In this document: in pieces, positions 34,647 to 43,578 of the stretch
Position numbering within the stretch: position 1 is the stretch's first letter
Layout: every line of letters starts with the position of its first letter
Assembly (NCBI GenBank): GCA_019635755.1
Contig: JAHBYW010000005.1
Coordinates: forward strand, 248,001 to 312,000
Source of the DNA: Rhizobiaceae bacterium
GTDB lineage: Bacteria; Pseudomonadota; Alphaproteobacteria; Rhizobiales; Rhizobiaceae
Length of the DNA stretch: 64,000 bases
Reading direction: 5' to 3'
The notes under the pieces: model-generated
The model's input: the letters and a program-made list of their open reading frames with translations, nothing else
What the model was told of the DNA's origin: nothing
The model's database searches: none
Position numbers and translations under genes: made by a program

Positions 34647-36140
34647 TCACGCCGCCGCGGGTCTGCGTCCGGCGGCGGTCGCGAGCTCGCGGATGCCCGG
34701 CTCGATGTGCTGCAGCGCGATCGACGAGATGCCGAGGCGCATGTAGCGCCCGGGCCGCTCCGGGCGCTCGAAGAAGCGTTCGCCCGGCTCGACGATGACG
34801 CTGCGGGCCGCCGCAGCCGAGGTCAGCGCGCGGGTGTCGGTTCCGCGCGGGCCTTCGAGCCAGATCGATGTGCCGCCGGCAGAGTCGGTCGAGCGCCATT
34901 CCGGCAGGAAGGCGGACACCGCCTGGACCAATCGTTTGCGCCTCTCGTCGAAGGCGGCGGAGAGGCGCCGCACCAGCGCCTCGTGGTGGCCGAGAGACAG
35001 GAAAAGCGCCACGGCACGCTGGTTGTTGGCCGGCGGGTGGCGCAGCATGAAGCGGCGGAGTGCCCGCAACTCGGCGACGAGGTCGGCTGACGCCACGATG
35101 TAGCCGAGCCTCAGACCCGGCGCGAGCGTCTTCGACATCGACCCGACATAGACAACGCGGCCGGTGCGATCGAGGCTCTTCAGCGCCTGCTGCGGCGCCT
35201 CGTCGAGCAACTGGCTGTCATAGCCATCCTCGATGATGATCTGATCGTTGCGCTGGGCGCGCGCCAGCAGGTCCTGCCGGCGCTCGGCGCTGAGCGGCAC
35301 CATCGTCGGGCAATGGTGCGAGGGCGTCGTGAAGATGAAGTTGGCGCCGGCAGGGATCGCGGACGTGACCAGACCCTGACCGTCGACGGGCACCGGGTCG
35401 ATCTCGGCGCCGGCCAGACGGAAGATGGAGCGCGCGTCCGGATAGCCGGGGTCCTCCAGCGCGACGCGGGAGCCCTTGGTCATCAGGAGGTTGGCCAGCA
35501 TGTAGAGCGCATTCTGGGCGCCGAGCGTGACGATGATCTCGTCCGGGCTGGCGAAGATGCCGCGCCGGGGCAGGAGCCGCGCCTGGATCTGCTCGACCAG
35601 CAGCGGGTCGTCACGGTCGACCATGTCGGCCGCCCAGTTGCGGATCTCCAGCACGGCCAGCGCCATGCGGTTGCATTCGCGCCACTCGGCGGTCGGGAAC
35701 AGCGCCGGGTCGAACTGGCCGTAGACGAACGGGTAGGAGGACTTGATCCAGTTCTCGTGCTTGGCCGGCGGCGGCATCTCGCTCGCCTTGATGCGGCGCA
35801 GCGCCTTCCAGTCGACCTGGCTGGTGCCTTCCGTCGGCCGGTTGGCAGGGCGCGCCGGCGTGGCGAGCACCTCTGGATTGACGAAATGGCCGCGGCGCTC
35901 GCGGGCGATCAGGAAACCCTGGTCGACGAGCTGCTGGAACGCCAGCACCACCGTGCCGCGCGCGACGCCCAGCTTCTCCGCCAGGATGCGGCAGGACGGC
36001 AGCGGCATGGAGGCGGCGATCTGCCGGTCGAGGATGGCCGCGACGATTGCCTGGCGGATCTGCGCCTGGAGCGTCTGGCCGGACTCCGGCGAGATCCGGA
36101 ACAGGCCGGACCAGATGGCGACGTCGTTTCTCTGCGGCAT
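34647..36140 (-). CDS. MocR-type GntR regulator with aminotransferase domain
   Basis: 497-aa regulator. Residues about 18-90 are a GntR winged HTH (QTLQAQIRQAIVAAILDRQIAASMPLPSCRILAEKLGVARGTVVLAFQQLVDQGFL). Residues about 130-497 are a fold-type-I PLP domain: LGAQNALYMLANLLM, DPGYPDARSIFRL, and the PLP lysine in GSMSKTLAPGLRLGY. The start at ATG 36140 is taken because the upstream frame crosses AT-rich promoter DNA. It precedes the MttB gene on the same strand (152-bp gap) and probably regulates it, responding to PLP or an amine ligand. Confidence 0.88.
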   Translation of the reverse strand: MPQRNDVAIWSGLFRISPESGQTLQAQIRQAIVAAILDRQIAASMPLPSCRILAEKLGVARGTVVLAFQQLVDQGFLIARERRGHFVNPEVLATPARPANRPTEGTSQVDWKALRRIKASEMPPPAKHENWIKSSYPFVYGQFDPALFPTAEWRECNRMALAVLEIRNWAADMVDRDDPLLVEQIQARLLPRRGIFASPDEIIVTLGAQNALYMLANLLMTKGSRVALEDPGYPDARSIFRLAGAEIDPVPVDGQGLVTSAIPAGANFIFTTPSHHCPTMVPLSAERRQDLLARAQRNDQIIIEDGYDSQLLDEAPQQALKSLDRTGRVVYVGSMSKTLAPGLRLGYIVASADLVAELRALRRFMLRHPPANNQRAVALFLSLGHHEALVRRLSAAFDERRKRLVQAVSAFLPEWRSTDSAGGTSIWLEGPRGTDTRALTSAAAARSVIVEPGERFFERPERPGRYMRLGISSIALQHIEPGIRELATAAGRRPAAA

Positions 36141-36189
36141 GGCTGACCTCCGGATTCCTCCCGAACCACCCAACCCCTTGGACCACAAA

Positions 36190-36204
36190 CTGGTATCCCT
36201 GGTA
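36190..36204. promoter_or_regulatory. Direct repeats CTGGTA upstream of the MocR gene, candidate operator
   Basis: CTGGTA at 36190-36195 and again at 36199-36204 are 9 bp apart start to start, as CTGGTATCCCTGGTACA. MocR proteins often bind short direct repeats in the promoter they share with a divergent gene. The pair lies 50 bp upstream of the MocR ATG in the 259-bp space shared with pgi. Nothing else recognisable is seen in that space. Confidence 0.4.
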
Positions 36205-36399
36205 CAATGTGTTGCACCAATCAATTTTTCTGATTGTGTCGATTTATGCCAGTGATCGAACGCCGCTGGCTCAGTCGCCCTGGCACGCCGCAGGGTGCGG
36301 ACGGGCAGGGGAAAAATGTCACAGAGCGCTGCGGCCGAGGTCGCGCCGGCGCGGCTTCTGCTATTGTACTGCCGCCAGACATGCCGACGGAGGCCCACG

Positions 36400-38043
36400 G
36401 TGGCGCGACAGACCCTACAAGCCAGCATCGACGCGCTGCGCGACGACCTTGCCCGGACCCCGCGCGACATGCGAGCCGCGTTCGCGGCCGACCCGAACCG
36501 CTTCGACCGCCTGTCGCTCCGCGACGGCGACCTGCTGCTCGACTGGTCCAAATGCGCGGTCGGCGACGGGACCATGCGCCTGCTCGCGGCCGCCGCGGAG
36601 GCTGCCGACGTGGGGGGGCGCCGCGACGCGATGCTGGCCGGTGACAGGATCAACACGACCGAGGACCGCGCCGTGCTCCACACCGCGCTGCGCGCGCCGC
36701 GCGGCGCCAAGATTGCCGTCGAAGGCGCGAACGTCGTGCCGGAGGTTCACGCGGTGCTCGGTGCGATGGCGCTGTTCGCCGATGGCGTCCGCTCGGGCAA
36801 GACGTCGGGTGCGACAGGCAGGCGCTTCACCGACATCGTCAACATCGGCATCGGCGGCTCCGACCTCGGCCCGGCGATGGCGACGCTGGCGCTGGCGCCG
36901 TTCCACGATGGCCCGCGCGCGCATTATGTTTCCAATGTCGACGGCGCCCACATCGCCGACACGCTGAAGCCGCTCGATCCGGCGACGACGCTGTTCATAA
37001 TCGCGTCGAAGACCTTCACCACGATCGAGACAATGACCAATGCGGCGACGGCGCGTCGCTGGGTCGAGGAAGCGCTCGGCGCCGACGCGGTCGGCAGCCA
37101 TTTCGCCGCCGTGTCGACCGCGCTGGACAAGGTCGCCGCCTTCGGCATCGCGCCGGAGCGCGTGTTCGGCTTCTGGGACTGGGTGGGCGGCCGCTATTCG
37201 CTCTGGGGCGCCATCGGCCTGCCGATCATGATCGCGGTCGGCCCCGAGAACTTCGGCAGGTTCCTCGCCGGCGCGCATGCGATGGACCGGCATTTCGCCA
37301 CCGCGGCGCCGCTCGAGAACATTCCCGTCGTGATGGGGCTGGTCGGCTGGTGGCACCGGGTGATCCGCGGCTATCCGGCGCGCGCCGTCATTCCCTACGA
37401 TCAGCGCCTGGCGCGGCTGCCGGCCTATCTCCAGCAGCTCGACATGGAATCCAACGGCAAGAGCGTGACCGTCGACGGAACGCCGGTGACAACGCCGACC
37501 GGGCCGCTGGTCTGGGGCGAGCCGGGCACCAATGGCCAGCACGCCTTCTTCCAGCTGTTGCACCAGGGGACCGACATCATCCCGGTGGAGTTCATTGCTG
37601 CGGCCCGTGGGCACGAGCCGGAGCTGAAGGAGCACCACGACCTGCTGCTGGCCAACTGCCTGGCCCAGTCGGAGGCGCTGATGAAGGGCCGGACGCTGGC
37701 CGAGGCGAAGGCGCAGATGGCGGCGAAGGGCGTCAAGCCGGCAGATGTGGACCCCATCGCACCGCATCGCGTCTTCTCCGGTAACCGTCCGTCCGTCACG
37801 ATCCTCTATGCGACGCTCGACCCGTTCACGCTCGGGCGCCTGATCGCGCTCTACGAGCATCGCGTCTTCGTCGAGGCGCAGCTCTTCGGCATCAATGCCT
37901 TCGACCAGTGGGGCGTGGAGCTCGGCAAGGAACTGGCCACCAACCTGCTGCCGGTGGTCCAGGGCAAGGTCGACCCGGGACAGAACGACGCCTCGACAGC
38001 CGGGCTCGTCCGCCATATCCATGATCTCCGGGCGGGGCAGTAG
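36400..38043 (+). CDS. pgi: Glucose-6-phosphate isomerase
   Basis: 547-aa isomerase (E. coli 549 aa) interconverting glucose 6-phosphate and fructose 6-phosphate. Signatures: [33 protein letters not shown] (phosphate site), [18 protein letters not shown], the catalytic Glu in [24 protein letters not shown] with the ring-opening His, and the C-terminal [14 protein letters not shown] 36400 is chosen because ACGGAGG (36387-36393) precedes it and the N-terminus then matches the family; frames open upstream to 36295. The HAD gene follows 13 bp later. Confidence 0.93.
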   Translation: MARQTLQASIDALRDDLARTPRDMRAAFAADPNRFDRLSLRDGDLLLDWSKCAVGDGTMRLLAAAAEAADVGGRRDAMLAGDRINTTEDRAVLHTALRAPRGAKIAVEGANVVPEVHAVLGAMALFADGVRSGKTSGATGRRFTDIVNIGIGGSDLGPAMATLALAPFHDGPRAHYVSNVDGAHIADTLKPLDPATTLFIIASKTFTTIETMTNAATARRWVEEALGADAVGSHFAAVSTALDKVAAFGIAPERVFGFWDWVGGRYSLWGAIGLPIMIAVGPENFGRFLAGAHAMDRHFATAAPLENIPVVMGLVGWWHRVIRGYPARAVIPYDQRLARLPAYLQQLDMESNGKSVTVDGTPVTTPTGPLVWGEPGTNGQHAFFQLLHQGTDIIPVEFIAAARGHEPELKEHHDLLLANCLAQSEALMKGRTLAEAKAQMAAKGVKPADVDPIAPHRVFSGNRPSVTILYATLDPFTLGRLIALYEHRVFVEAQLFGINAFDQWGVELGKELATNLLPVVQGKVDPGQNDASTAGLVRHIHDLRAGQ

Positions 38044-38056
38044 GGACATCTCCATC

Positions 38057-38770
38057 TTGGCAATCAAAGGTATTCTGTTCGACAAGGACGGAACACTGGT
38101 CGATTTCAACGCGACATGGTTCGGGGTCGCGGACTATCTCGCGCTCGAAGCATCGGAGGGGGACCGGTGGAAGGCGGACAGGATGCTTGCCGCCGCCGGC
38201 TACGACTTCGCCACCAAGATGTTCAAGGCGGACTCCATCTTCGCGGCGGGCTCCAACCTCGACGTGGTCGAGCTGTGGTTCCCGAAGCTGACGGAGGCGG
38301 AGCAACTGGCCGAGGTCGCCCGGTTCAACGAGATCACCGCGATCCAGGGCTCGCAGCGCGCCGTCGCCCTGCCGAACATTCCCGAGACGCTGGCCAAGCT
38401 GCACGGCGCGAACTACCGCATGGCCGTCGCCACGAACGACTCCACCTCCGGCGCCGAGAAGACGCTGGAGGCGCTGCGCATCTCGCAATTCTTCGATGCG
38501 GCCTATGGCTATGACGCCGTCGCCCGGTCGAAGCCCGCGCCCGACACGATCTACGCCTTCTCCGACCTGACCGGATTGAAGCCCGCCGAACTGATGATGA
38601 TCGGCGACAATCGCCACGACCTCGAAATGGGGCGGGCCGCCGGCGTCGGCCGGACCGTCGGCGTGCTGTCGGGCACCGGAACGCGCGAGACGCTGGCGCC
38701 GCTGGCCGACGCGGTGCTGGAGTCCGTCGCCGATCTGCCCGGTTATCTCAAGGAGCAGGCGTCGGCATAA
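38057..38770 (+). CDS. HAD-superfamily phosphatase (Gph-like)
   Basis: 237-aa hydrolase. Motif I DKDGTL gives Asp9 and Asp11; motif II is VATNDST; motif III Lys in ARSKPAPD; motif IV GDNRHDLEMG. An alpha-helical cap lies between motifs I and II. Similar to phosphoglycolate phosphatase-type HAD enzymes, real substrate unknown. TTG 38057 is the first in-frame start near the conserved Asp motif; it follows pgi by 13 bp and is probably cotranscribed. Confidence 0.82.
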   Translation: MAIKGILFDKDGTLVDFNATWFGVADYLALEASEGDRWKADRMLAAAGYDFATKMFKADSIFAAGSNLDVVELWFPKLTEAEQLAEVARFNEITAIQGSQRAVALPNIPETLAKLHGANYRMAVATNDSTSGAEKTLEALRISQFFDAAYGYDAVARSKPAPDTIYAFSDLTGLKPAELMMIGDNRHDLEMGRAAGVGRTVGVLSGTGTRETLAPLADAVLESVADLPGYLKEQASA

Positions 38771-38861
38771 ACCGGCGCGACCAGCGCAATTGCCGGGCAC
38801 ACAAAAATGTGTCACCTTGACGCTGTGAATACCACGCGGGGCGAGAGCAGGAGACATTGGT

Positions 38862-39056
38862 GTGACGAGGGACACCCTCCTTCGTGAGCTCCGCAAACTG
38901 GCCCGCAAGCAAGGGGTTCGCTTCGACGTGGAGGAGAGCCGAGGCAAGGGATCGCACTACCGCGTGCACTACGGCGACAGGTTCACCACCGTCAAATCGG
39001 GGGAACTGAAGCCAGGGTATGTGAAACTGATCAGGCAGCAGTTGGGGATCGACTGA
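38862..39056 (+). CDS. hicA: HicA-family mRNA interferase toxin
   Basis: 64-aa double-stranded-RNA-binding-like toxin that cleaves mRNA. Catalytic His32 in RGKGSHYRVHY; C-terminal GELKPGYVKLIRQQLGID is the family end. GTG start 38862 with AGGAG (38849-38853) upstream. hicB follows after 36 bp. Together they form a standard HicAB toxin-antitoxin unit between pgi-HAD and fadD. Confidence 0.88.
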   Translation: MTRDTLLRELRKLARKQGVRFDVEESRGKGSHYRVHYGDRFTTVKSGELKPGYVKLIRQQLGID

Positions 39057-39092
39057 TCCGCCCGAATGCCGCATGAGCAAGGGAACTGACGC

Positions 39093-39524
39093 ATGCAATA
39101 TTCCTATCCGGGCCAGTTCGATCGCGATCCGGACGGCGGCTATCTGGTCACATTTCCGGATGTCCCCGAGGCGCTGACGCAGGGCGACGATCTGCCGGAC
39201 GCAAAGCGCAGCGCTGCTGAAGCCCTCGGCCTCGCCCTTCGCGGATATGTTGCGCAGGGACGCAGGCTGCCGAGGCCCTCAGCGGCCCGCAAGGGGTTCT
39301 TCATGATTCACGTCGAGACGGGCGACGCGCTCAAGCTTGCCGTGATCGAGGCATTCCAGGCAGCTGCGATAACCAAGTCGGAACTCGCGCGCCGCCTGGG
39401 AAAGGGCGAAACGGAAGTCTACCGCATCCTCAACCCCGATCATCCGACCAAGCTCGCGGCGCTGGAAGATGTCCTCCGGGTGCTCGGCAAGGAGATCATC
39501 GTGTCGGTCAAGGACGCCGCATAG
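39093..39524 (+). CDS. hicB: HicB-family antitoxin with C-terminal helix-turn-helix
   Basis: 143-aa antitoxin. Residues 1-60 form the HicB partial RNase-H fold (YPGQFDRDPDGGYLVTFPDVPEALTQGDDLPDA). Residues about 85-140 form an XRE-type HTH (LAVIEAFQAAAITKSELARRLGKGETEVYRIL) that would autoregulate the operon. It neutralises HicA by direct binding. Convergent with fadD, 9 bp apart. Confidence 0.9.
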   Translation: MQYSYPGQFDRDPDGGYLVTFPDVPEALTQGDDLPDAKRSAAEALGLALRGYVAQGRRLPRPSAARKGFFMIHVETGDALKLAVIEAFQAAAITKSELARRLGKGETEVYRILNPDHPTKLAALEDVLRVLGKEIIVSVKDAA

Positions 39525-39533
39525 CGCGGCGAC

Positions 39534-41228
39534 CTAACCCCGCAGCTCGCGCCGCAGGATCTTGCCGACATTGGTCTTCGGCAGCTCGGTGCGGAACTCG
39601 ACGTGCTTGGGACGCTTGTAGCCGGTGAGGTTCTGCTTGCAGTACTCCATCACGGCCTCGGTCGTCAGCGACGGGTCCTTCTTGACGATGAAGAGCTTGG
39701 GCACCTCGCCCGAGTGCTCGTCCGGTACGCCGATCGCCGCGACTTCGAGCACGCCGGGCAGCTGAGCGACGACCTCCTCCAGCTCGTTCGGATAGACGTT
39801 AAAGCCGGAGACCAGGATCATGTCCTTCTTCCGGTCGACGATCTTCACGTAGCCCTTGTCGTCCATGAAGCCCATGTCGCCGGACTTGAAGAAGCCGTCG
39901 CCGGTCATGACCTTCGCGGTCTCGTCCGGCCGGTTCCAGTAGCCCGCCATCACCTGCGGCCCGCGGATGCAGATCTCGCCGACCTCGCCGTTCGGCAGGT
40001 CCTTGCCGTCCTCGTCGCGGATGGCGATCTCGGTGGACGGGATCGGCAGGCCGATCGTGCCGGAAAACTCGTCGGCATCGAAGCGGTTGGCGGTCGCCAC
40101 CGGCGATGTCTCGGACAGGCCGTAGCCCTCGGACACGACGCAGCCCGTCAGGGCCTTCCAGCGCTCCGCGACGCCGCGCTGCACCGCCATGCCGCCGCCG
40201 AAGGTGAGCAGCAGCGGCTTGAAGTCGAGCTTGCGGAAGTCCTCGTTGTTGAGCAGCGCGTTGAACAGCGTGTTCAGCCCCGGGAAGACGTTGATCGGAT
40301 ACTTCGCCAGCTCCTTCACGAAGGCCGGGATGTCGCGCGGATTGGGGATCAGGATGTTGTGCGCGCCCTGCTGCATGCCCATGATCGCGTTAATCGTTAG
40401 CGCGTAGATGTGGTAGAGCGGCAGCGGGCAGACATAGGTGAGCATCAGCGGCTTCGGTCGCTTGATGTAGGCGCTTTCCACCCAGAGCGCGTTCTGCGCG
40501 ACATTGGCCAGCACGTTGCGGTGAAGCAGGGTCGCGCCCTTGGAGACGCCGGTCGTTCCGCCGGTGTACTGCAGGAAGGCGACCGCGTCCGGGCCGACCT
40601 TGGCGGGCTTGAAGGCGCGGGCGGCGCCGGTTTTCAGCGCCGTGTTGAAGGGCACGTGGCCGGGAAGCGACCATTGAGGCACCATCTTGCGCACGCGCCG
40701 CACCACGAGGTTGACGATCAGGCCCTTCAGCCCGAGCAGGTCGCCCATCGTCGCGACGACGACGTGCTTGACCTGCGTCTTGGCGACGACGGCCTGCAGC
40801 GTCGACGCAAAATTCTCCAGGATGACGATCGCCTCGGCGCCCGAATCCTTCAGCTGATGCTCCAGCTCGCGCGGCGTGTAGAGCGGGTTGACGTTGACGA
40901 TGGTGTAGCCGGCGCGCAGCGTGCCCATCATCACCACGGGATACTGCAGCACGTTCGGCATCATGATCGCGACGCGTGCGCCTTCCTTCAGTCCGGTCGA
41001 CTGGAGATAGGCGCCGAACTGCGCCGACAGCGTCTCAAGCTCGGCATAGGTGAGCGTCTTGCCCATGCAGGTGAAGGCGGAGCGCGTGGCGTACTGCTGG
41101 CAGCTCTTCACCAGCAGGTCGCCGATGGAGTCCGCCAGCGGGGCGCCGATCTCGGCCGGGATCACGCTGGGATAGCTGGCAAGCCAGGGTTTGGTGCCGG
41201 TCGCCGCGGTTCCGTTCGCAGATGCCAT
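39534..41228 (-). CDS. fadD: Long-chain fatty-acid-CoA ligase
   Basis: 564-aa AMP-forming acyl-CoA synthetase (E. coli FadD 561 aa), activating fatty acids at the inner membrane for beta-oxidation. ATP/AMP motif LQYTGGTTGVSKGATLLH, the linker motif GYGLSETSP, SGDMGFMDDKGYVKIVDRKKDMI and the catalytic Lys in LPKTNVGKILRREL are all present. Starts at ATG 41228 with a possible signal-like start absent. Transcribed in the same direction as the DUF924 gene, 133 bp upstream, in which space I see nothing else. Confidence 0.93.
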   Translation of the reverse strand: MASANGTAATGTKPWLASYPSVIPAEIGAPLADSIGDLLVKSCQQYATRSAFTCMGKTLTYAELETLSAQFGAYLQSTGLKEGARVAIMMPNVLQYPVVMMGTLRAGYTIVNVNPLYTPRELEHQLKDSGAEAIVILENFASTLQAVVAKTQVKHVVVATMGDLLGLKGLIVNLVVRRVRKMVPQWSLPGHVPFNTALKTGAARAFKPAKVGPDAVAFLQYTGGTTGVSKGATLLHRNVLANVAQNALWVESAYIKRPKPLMLTYVCPLPLYHIYALTINAIMGMQQGAHNILIPNPRDIPAFVKELAKYPINVFPGLNTLFNALLNNEDFRKLDFKPLLLTFGGGMAVQRGVAERWKALTGCVVSEGYGLSETSPVATANRFDADEFSGTIGLPIPSTEIAIRDEDGKDLPNGEVGEICIRGPQVMAGYWNRPDETAKVMTGDGFFKSGDMGFMDDKGYVKIVDRKKDMILVSGFNVYPNELEEVVAQLPGVLEVAAIGVPDEHSGEVPKLFIVKKDPSLTTEAVMEYCKQNLTGYKRPKHVEFRTELPKTNVGKILRRELRG

Positions 41229-41361
41229 CGTTCCTCCTCCGCCGACCCGTCGGCGCGCCCCCTCCGGACGCGCCCCGGGCCGCTGTTTCGTCCTCGATCG
41301 TATCTAGGGTGACAGATTGCATACGTGCAAGCCTGCCGCCGCGACAGCAGTTCTGCCGCGC

Positions 41362-41910
41362 CTACTGGCCAAAGCCCTTGTGTCCTTCGAGGAAGGCGAT
41401 TTCGTCCGTGGTGCTCTGCCGGCCCAGCGCCTTGTTTCGATGCGGAAAACGGCCGTACCGCGCGACGATGTCGCGATGCTCCACGGCGTATTTGGTGTCC
41501 GCGCCCATCGCCGCGAACAGCTGGATGCAATGCTCCTGGTCGGCCGTCACCTCGGAATGCATGAACGGCATGTAGAGGAACATGCGACGGTCCGGCGGCA
41601 GCGCCGCGTCGAATTCCTTGTCGACGGCGTTGCGCGCGATGCCCAGCGCCAGCGAGTCCGTGGAGAACGCGGACGCCGTGCCGCGGAACATGTTTCGCGA
41701 AAACTGGTCGAACAGGATGATGGCCGCCAATGCGGCGTCGGCGTCGCTGTAGACGGAGTCGGGCAGATCGGACTGAAGGCGTGCGTGAAGGTCGAGAAAC
41801 CGGGTGCGGATCGTCTCGTCGGTCGCGGGCTTCGAGCTGAACCAGTCTTCCTGTGTCAGCTCCTCGAACCAGTAGGACAAGACGTCCCGGACCCAAACCG
41901 GATGTTCCAT
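41362..41910 (-). CDS. DUF924-family protein
   Basis: 182-aa helical protein of the DUF924 (YPL-like) family: VLSYWFEELTQEDWFSSKPATDETIRTRFLDLH, IILFDQFSRNMFRGTASAFSTDSLALGIA, MFLYMPFMHSE and GRFPHRNKALGRQSTTDEIAFLEG. Biochemical function is not known for the family. It starts 33 bp after the stop of the peptide-transporter ATPase gene, so it is probably read from that operon. Confidence 0.9.
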   Translation of the reverse strand: MEHPVWVRDVLSYWFEELTQEDWFSSKPATDETIRTRFLDLHARLQSDLPDSVYSDADAALAAIILFDQFSRNMFRGTASAFSTDSLALGIARNAVDKEFDAALPPDRRMFLYMPFMHSEVTADQEHCIQLFAAMGADTKYAVEHRDIVARYGRFPHRNKALGRQSTTDEIAFLEGHKGFGQ

Positions 41911-41943
41911 TCACTCCTCCCATGGCCGCTCGGCACTGCCCGG

Positions 41944-43578
41944 CTAGTTGACCCTCGATATGTCCGGCACCGCGTCGAGGAGCATCCGCGTGTAGCTGGC
42001 CTGCGGATCGTCGAAGATCTGGTCGACCGGGCCGTTCTCGACCAGAACGCCGCCATGCAGCACGCCGACATTGTCGGCCATCTGCCGGACCACGGCAAGG
42101 TTGTGGCTGATCAGCAGATAGGTAAGCCCGTATTCGTCCTGAAGCTTGCGCATCAGTTCCAGAACCTGCGCCTGCACGGAAACGTCGAGCGCCGACGTCG
42201 GCTCGTCGCAGACGATGAACTCCGGCTGGCTGGACAGCGCGCGGGCAATCGCGATGCGCTGCCGCTGGCCGCCGGAGAATTCGTGCGGGAACTTCTTCAT
42301 CGACGCCGGGTCCAGCCGGACGCGTTCCAGGAGGTCGGCGACGCGATCCTCGATCTCGGCGCGATTGGACGCCAGCTTCAGCGCGCGGATCGGCTCGGCG
42401 ATGATGTCGCCCACCATCCAGCGCGGGTTGAGGCTGGCATAGGGGTCCTGGAAGATCATCTGCACCCGGCGCCGCCGCTTCTGGCTGCCCGCGCCCGGCG
42501 CCCAGACGTCGTCACCGTCGAGCAGCACGCGGCCACCGGTCGGCCGGATCAGCCCGACCATCATGCGCGCGCAGGTCGATTTGCCCGAACCGGACTCGCC
42601 GACGAGGCCGTAGGTGCTGCCCTTCGGGATCGAGAAGGAGACCTCGTTGACGGCGCGGATGGTCTTGCTGCGCGCTCCGCCGAGCAGGCGGTCCAGCGTC
42701 GACTTCGACAGCATGAAATCGCAGGTGAGTTTGTCCACCTCGACCAGCGGCCTGTCGGCCGCCGGCACCGCGTGGCGGATCGTCTCGTCGCGGATCGACG
42801 GGATCGCCTTGATCAGCCGCTGCGTATAGTCCTCGCGCGGCCGCTTGATCACGTCTCCGACGGAGCCCGTCTCGACGATCTTGCCCCTGTTCATCACGAT
42901 CATGCGGTTAGCCGTCTCGGCGATGACGCCCATGTCGTGGGTGATCAGCATGACGGCCGCGCCGCGACTTTCGCAAAGCCGCTTCAGCACCTTGATGATC
43001 TGCGCCTGCACCGAGACGTCGAGCGCCGACGTCGGCTCGTCGGCGATGATCAGGTCAGGCTCGGCCGCGAGCGCCAGCGAGATGACGACACGCTGGCGCA
43101 TGCCGCCGGAGAACTGGTGCGGGTAGGAATCGATGCGCTCCGCCGGCGAGGGGATGCCCGCTTCGCCGAGCAGCGCGATGGCCCGTTCGCGCGCCTGTTC
43201 CTGGGTCATCGGCAGATGGCGGCGGATCGTCTCCACGAGCTGATGGCCGATCGTGTAGAGCGGGTTGAGGCTGGTCAGCGGATCCTGGAACACCATGCCG
43301 ATCTTCTTGCCGCGGAGCCTGTTCATCTCCTCGACGGGCAGGTTCTGGATCGGTTTGCCCTGGAACAGGATCTCACCCCTGGAGATGCGGCCGGGCCGGT
43401 CGATCAGGCCGATGATGGCCGAACCCGTCATCGACTTGCCTGCGCCGGATTCGCCGACGACGCCGAGGATCTCGCCCGGCGCGATATCGAACGACACGCC
43501 GTCGACGGCCGTGAAGATGCCGCGCCTCAGGTGAAACTCGACGGTGAGGTCGCGGATGGACAGAAGCGGCGCGGCCAT
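41944..43578 (-). CDS. Double-domain peptide ABC transporter ATPase (GsiA/DdpDF-type fusion)
   Basis: 544-aa protein with two complete ATPase domains. First: Walker A GESGAGKSMT (about 43-52), signature FSGGMRQRVVI, Walker B LIIADEPTSALDVS. Second: Walker [10 protein letters not shown] (about 320-328), signature FSGGQRQRIAIA, Walker B FIVCDEPTSALDVS. This replaces separate DppD and DppF subunits. It overlaps the upstream permease stop by one base (TGATG). It energises the importer encoded at 43578-47251; a peptide or nickel-type ligand is inferred. Confidence 0.9.
   Translation of the reverse strand: MAAPLLSIRDLTVEFHLRRGIFTAVDGVSFDIAPGEILGVVGESGAGKSMTGSAIIGLIDRPGRISRGEILFQGKPIQNLPVEEMNRLRGKKIGMVFQDPLTSLNPLYTIGHQLVETIRRHLPMTQEQARERAIALLGEAGIPSPAERIDSYPHQFSGGMRQRVVISLALAAEPDLIIADEPTSALDVSVQAQIIKVLKRLCESRGAAVMLITHDMGVIAETANRMIVMNRGKIVETGSVGDVIKRPREDYTQRLIKAIPSIRDETIRHAVPAADRPLVEVDKLTCDFMLSKSTLDRLLGGARSKTIRAVNEVSFSIPKGSTYGLVGESGSGKSTCARMMVGLIRPTGGRVLLDGDDVWAPGAGSQKRRRRVQMIFQDPYASLNPRWMVGDIIAEPIRALKLASNRAEIEDRVADLLERVRLDPASMKKFPHEFSGGQRQRIAIARALSSQPEFIVCDEPTSALDVSVQAQVLELMRKLQDEYGLTYLLISHNLAVVRQMADNVGVLHGGVLVENGPVDQIFDDPQASYTRMLLDAVPDISRVN

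Noticed and set aside
38798-38822. ACACA-AAAA-TGTGT dyad followed by TTGACG upstream of hicA as a promoter/operator
   Set aside because: Short arms and no -10 at a suitable distance from TTGACG. Position is suggestive but not enough to list as a feature.
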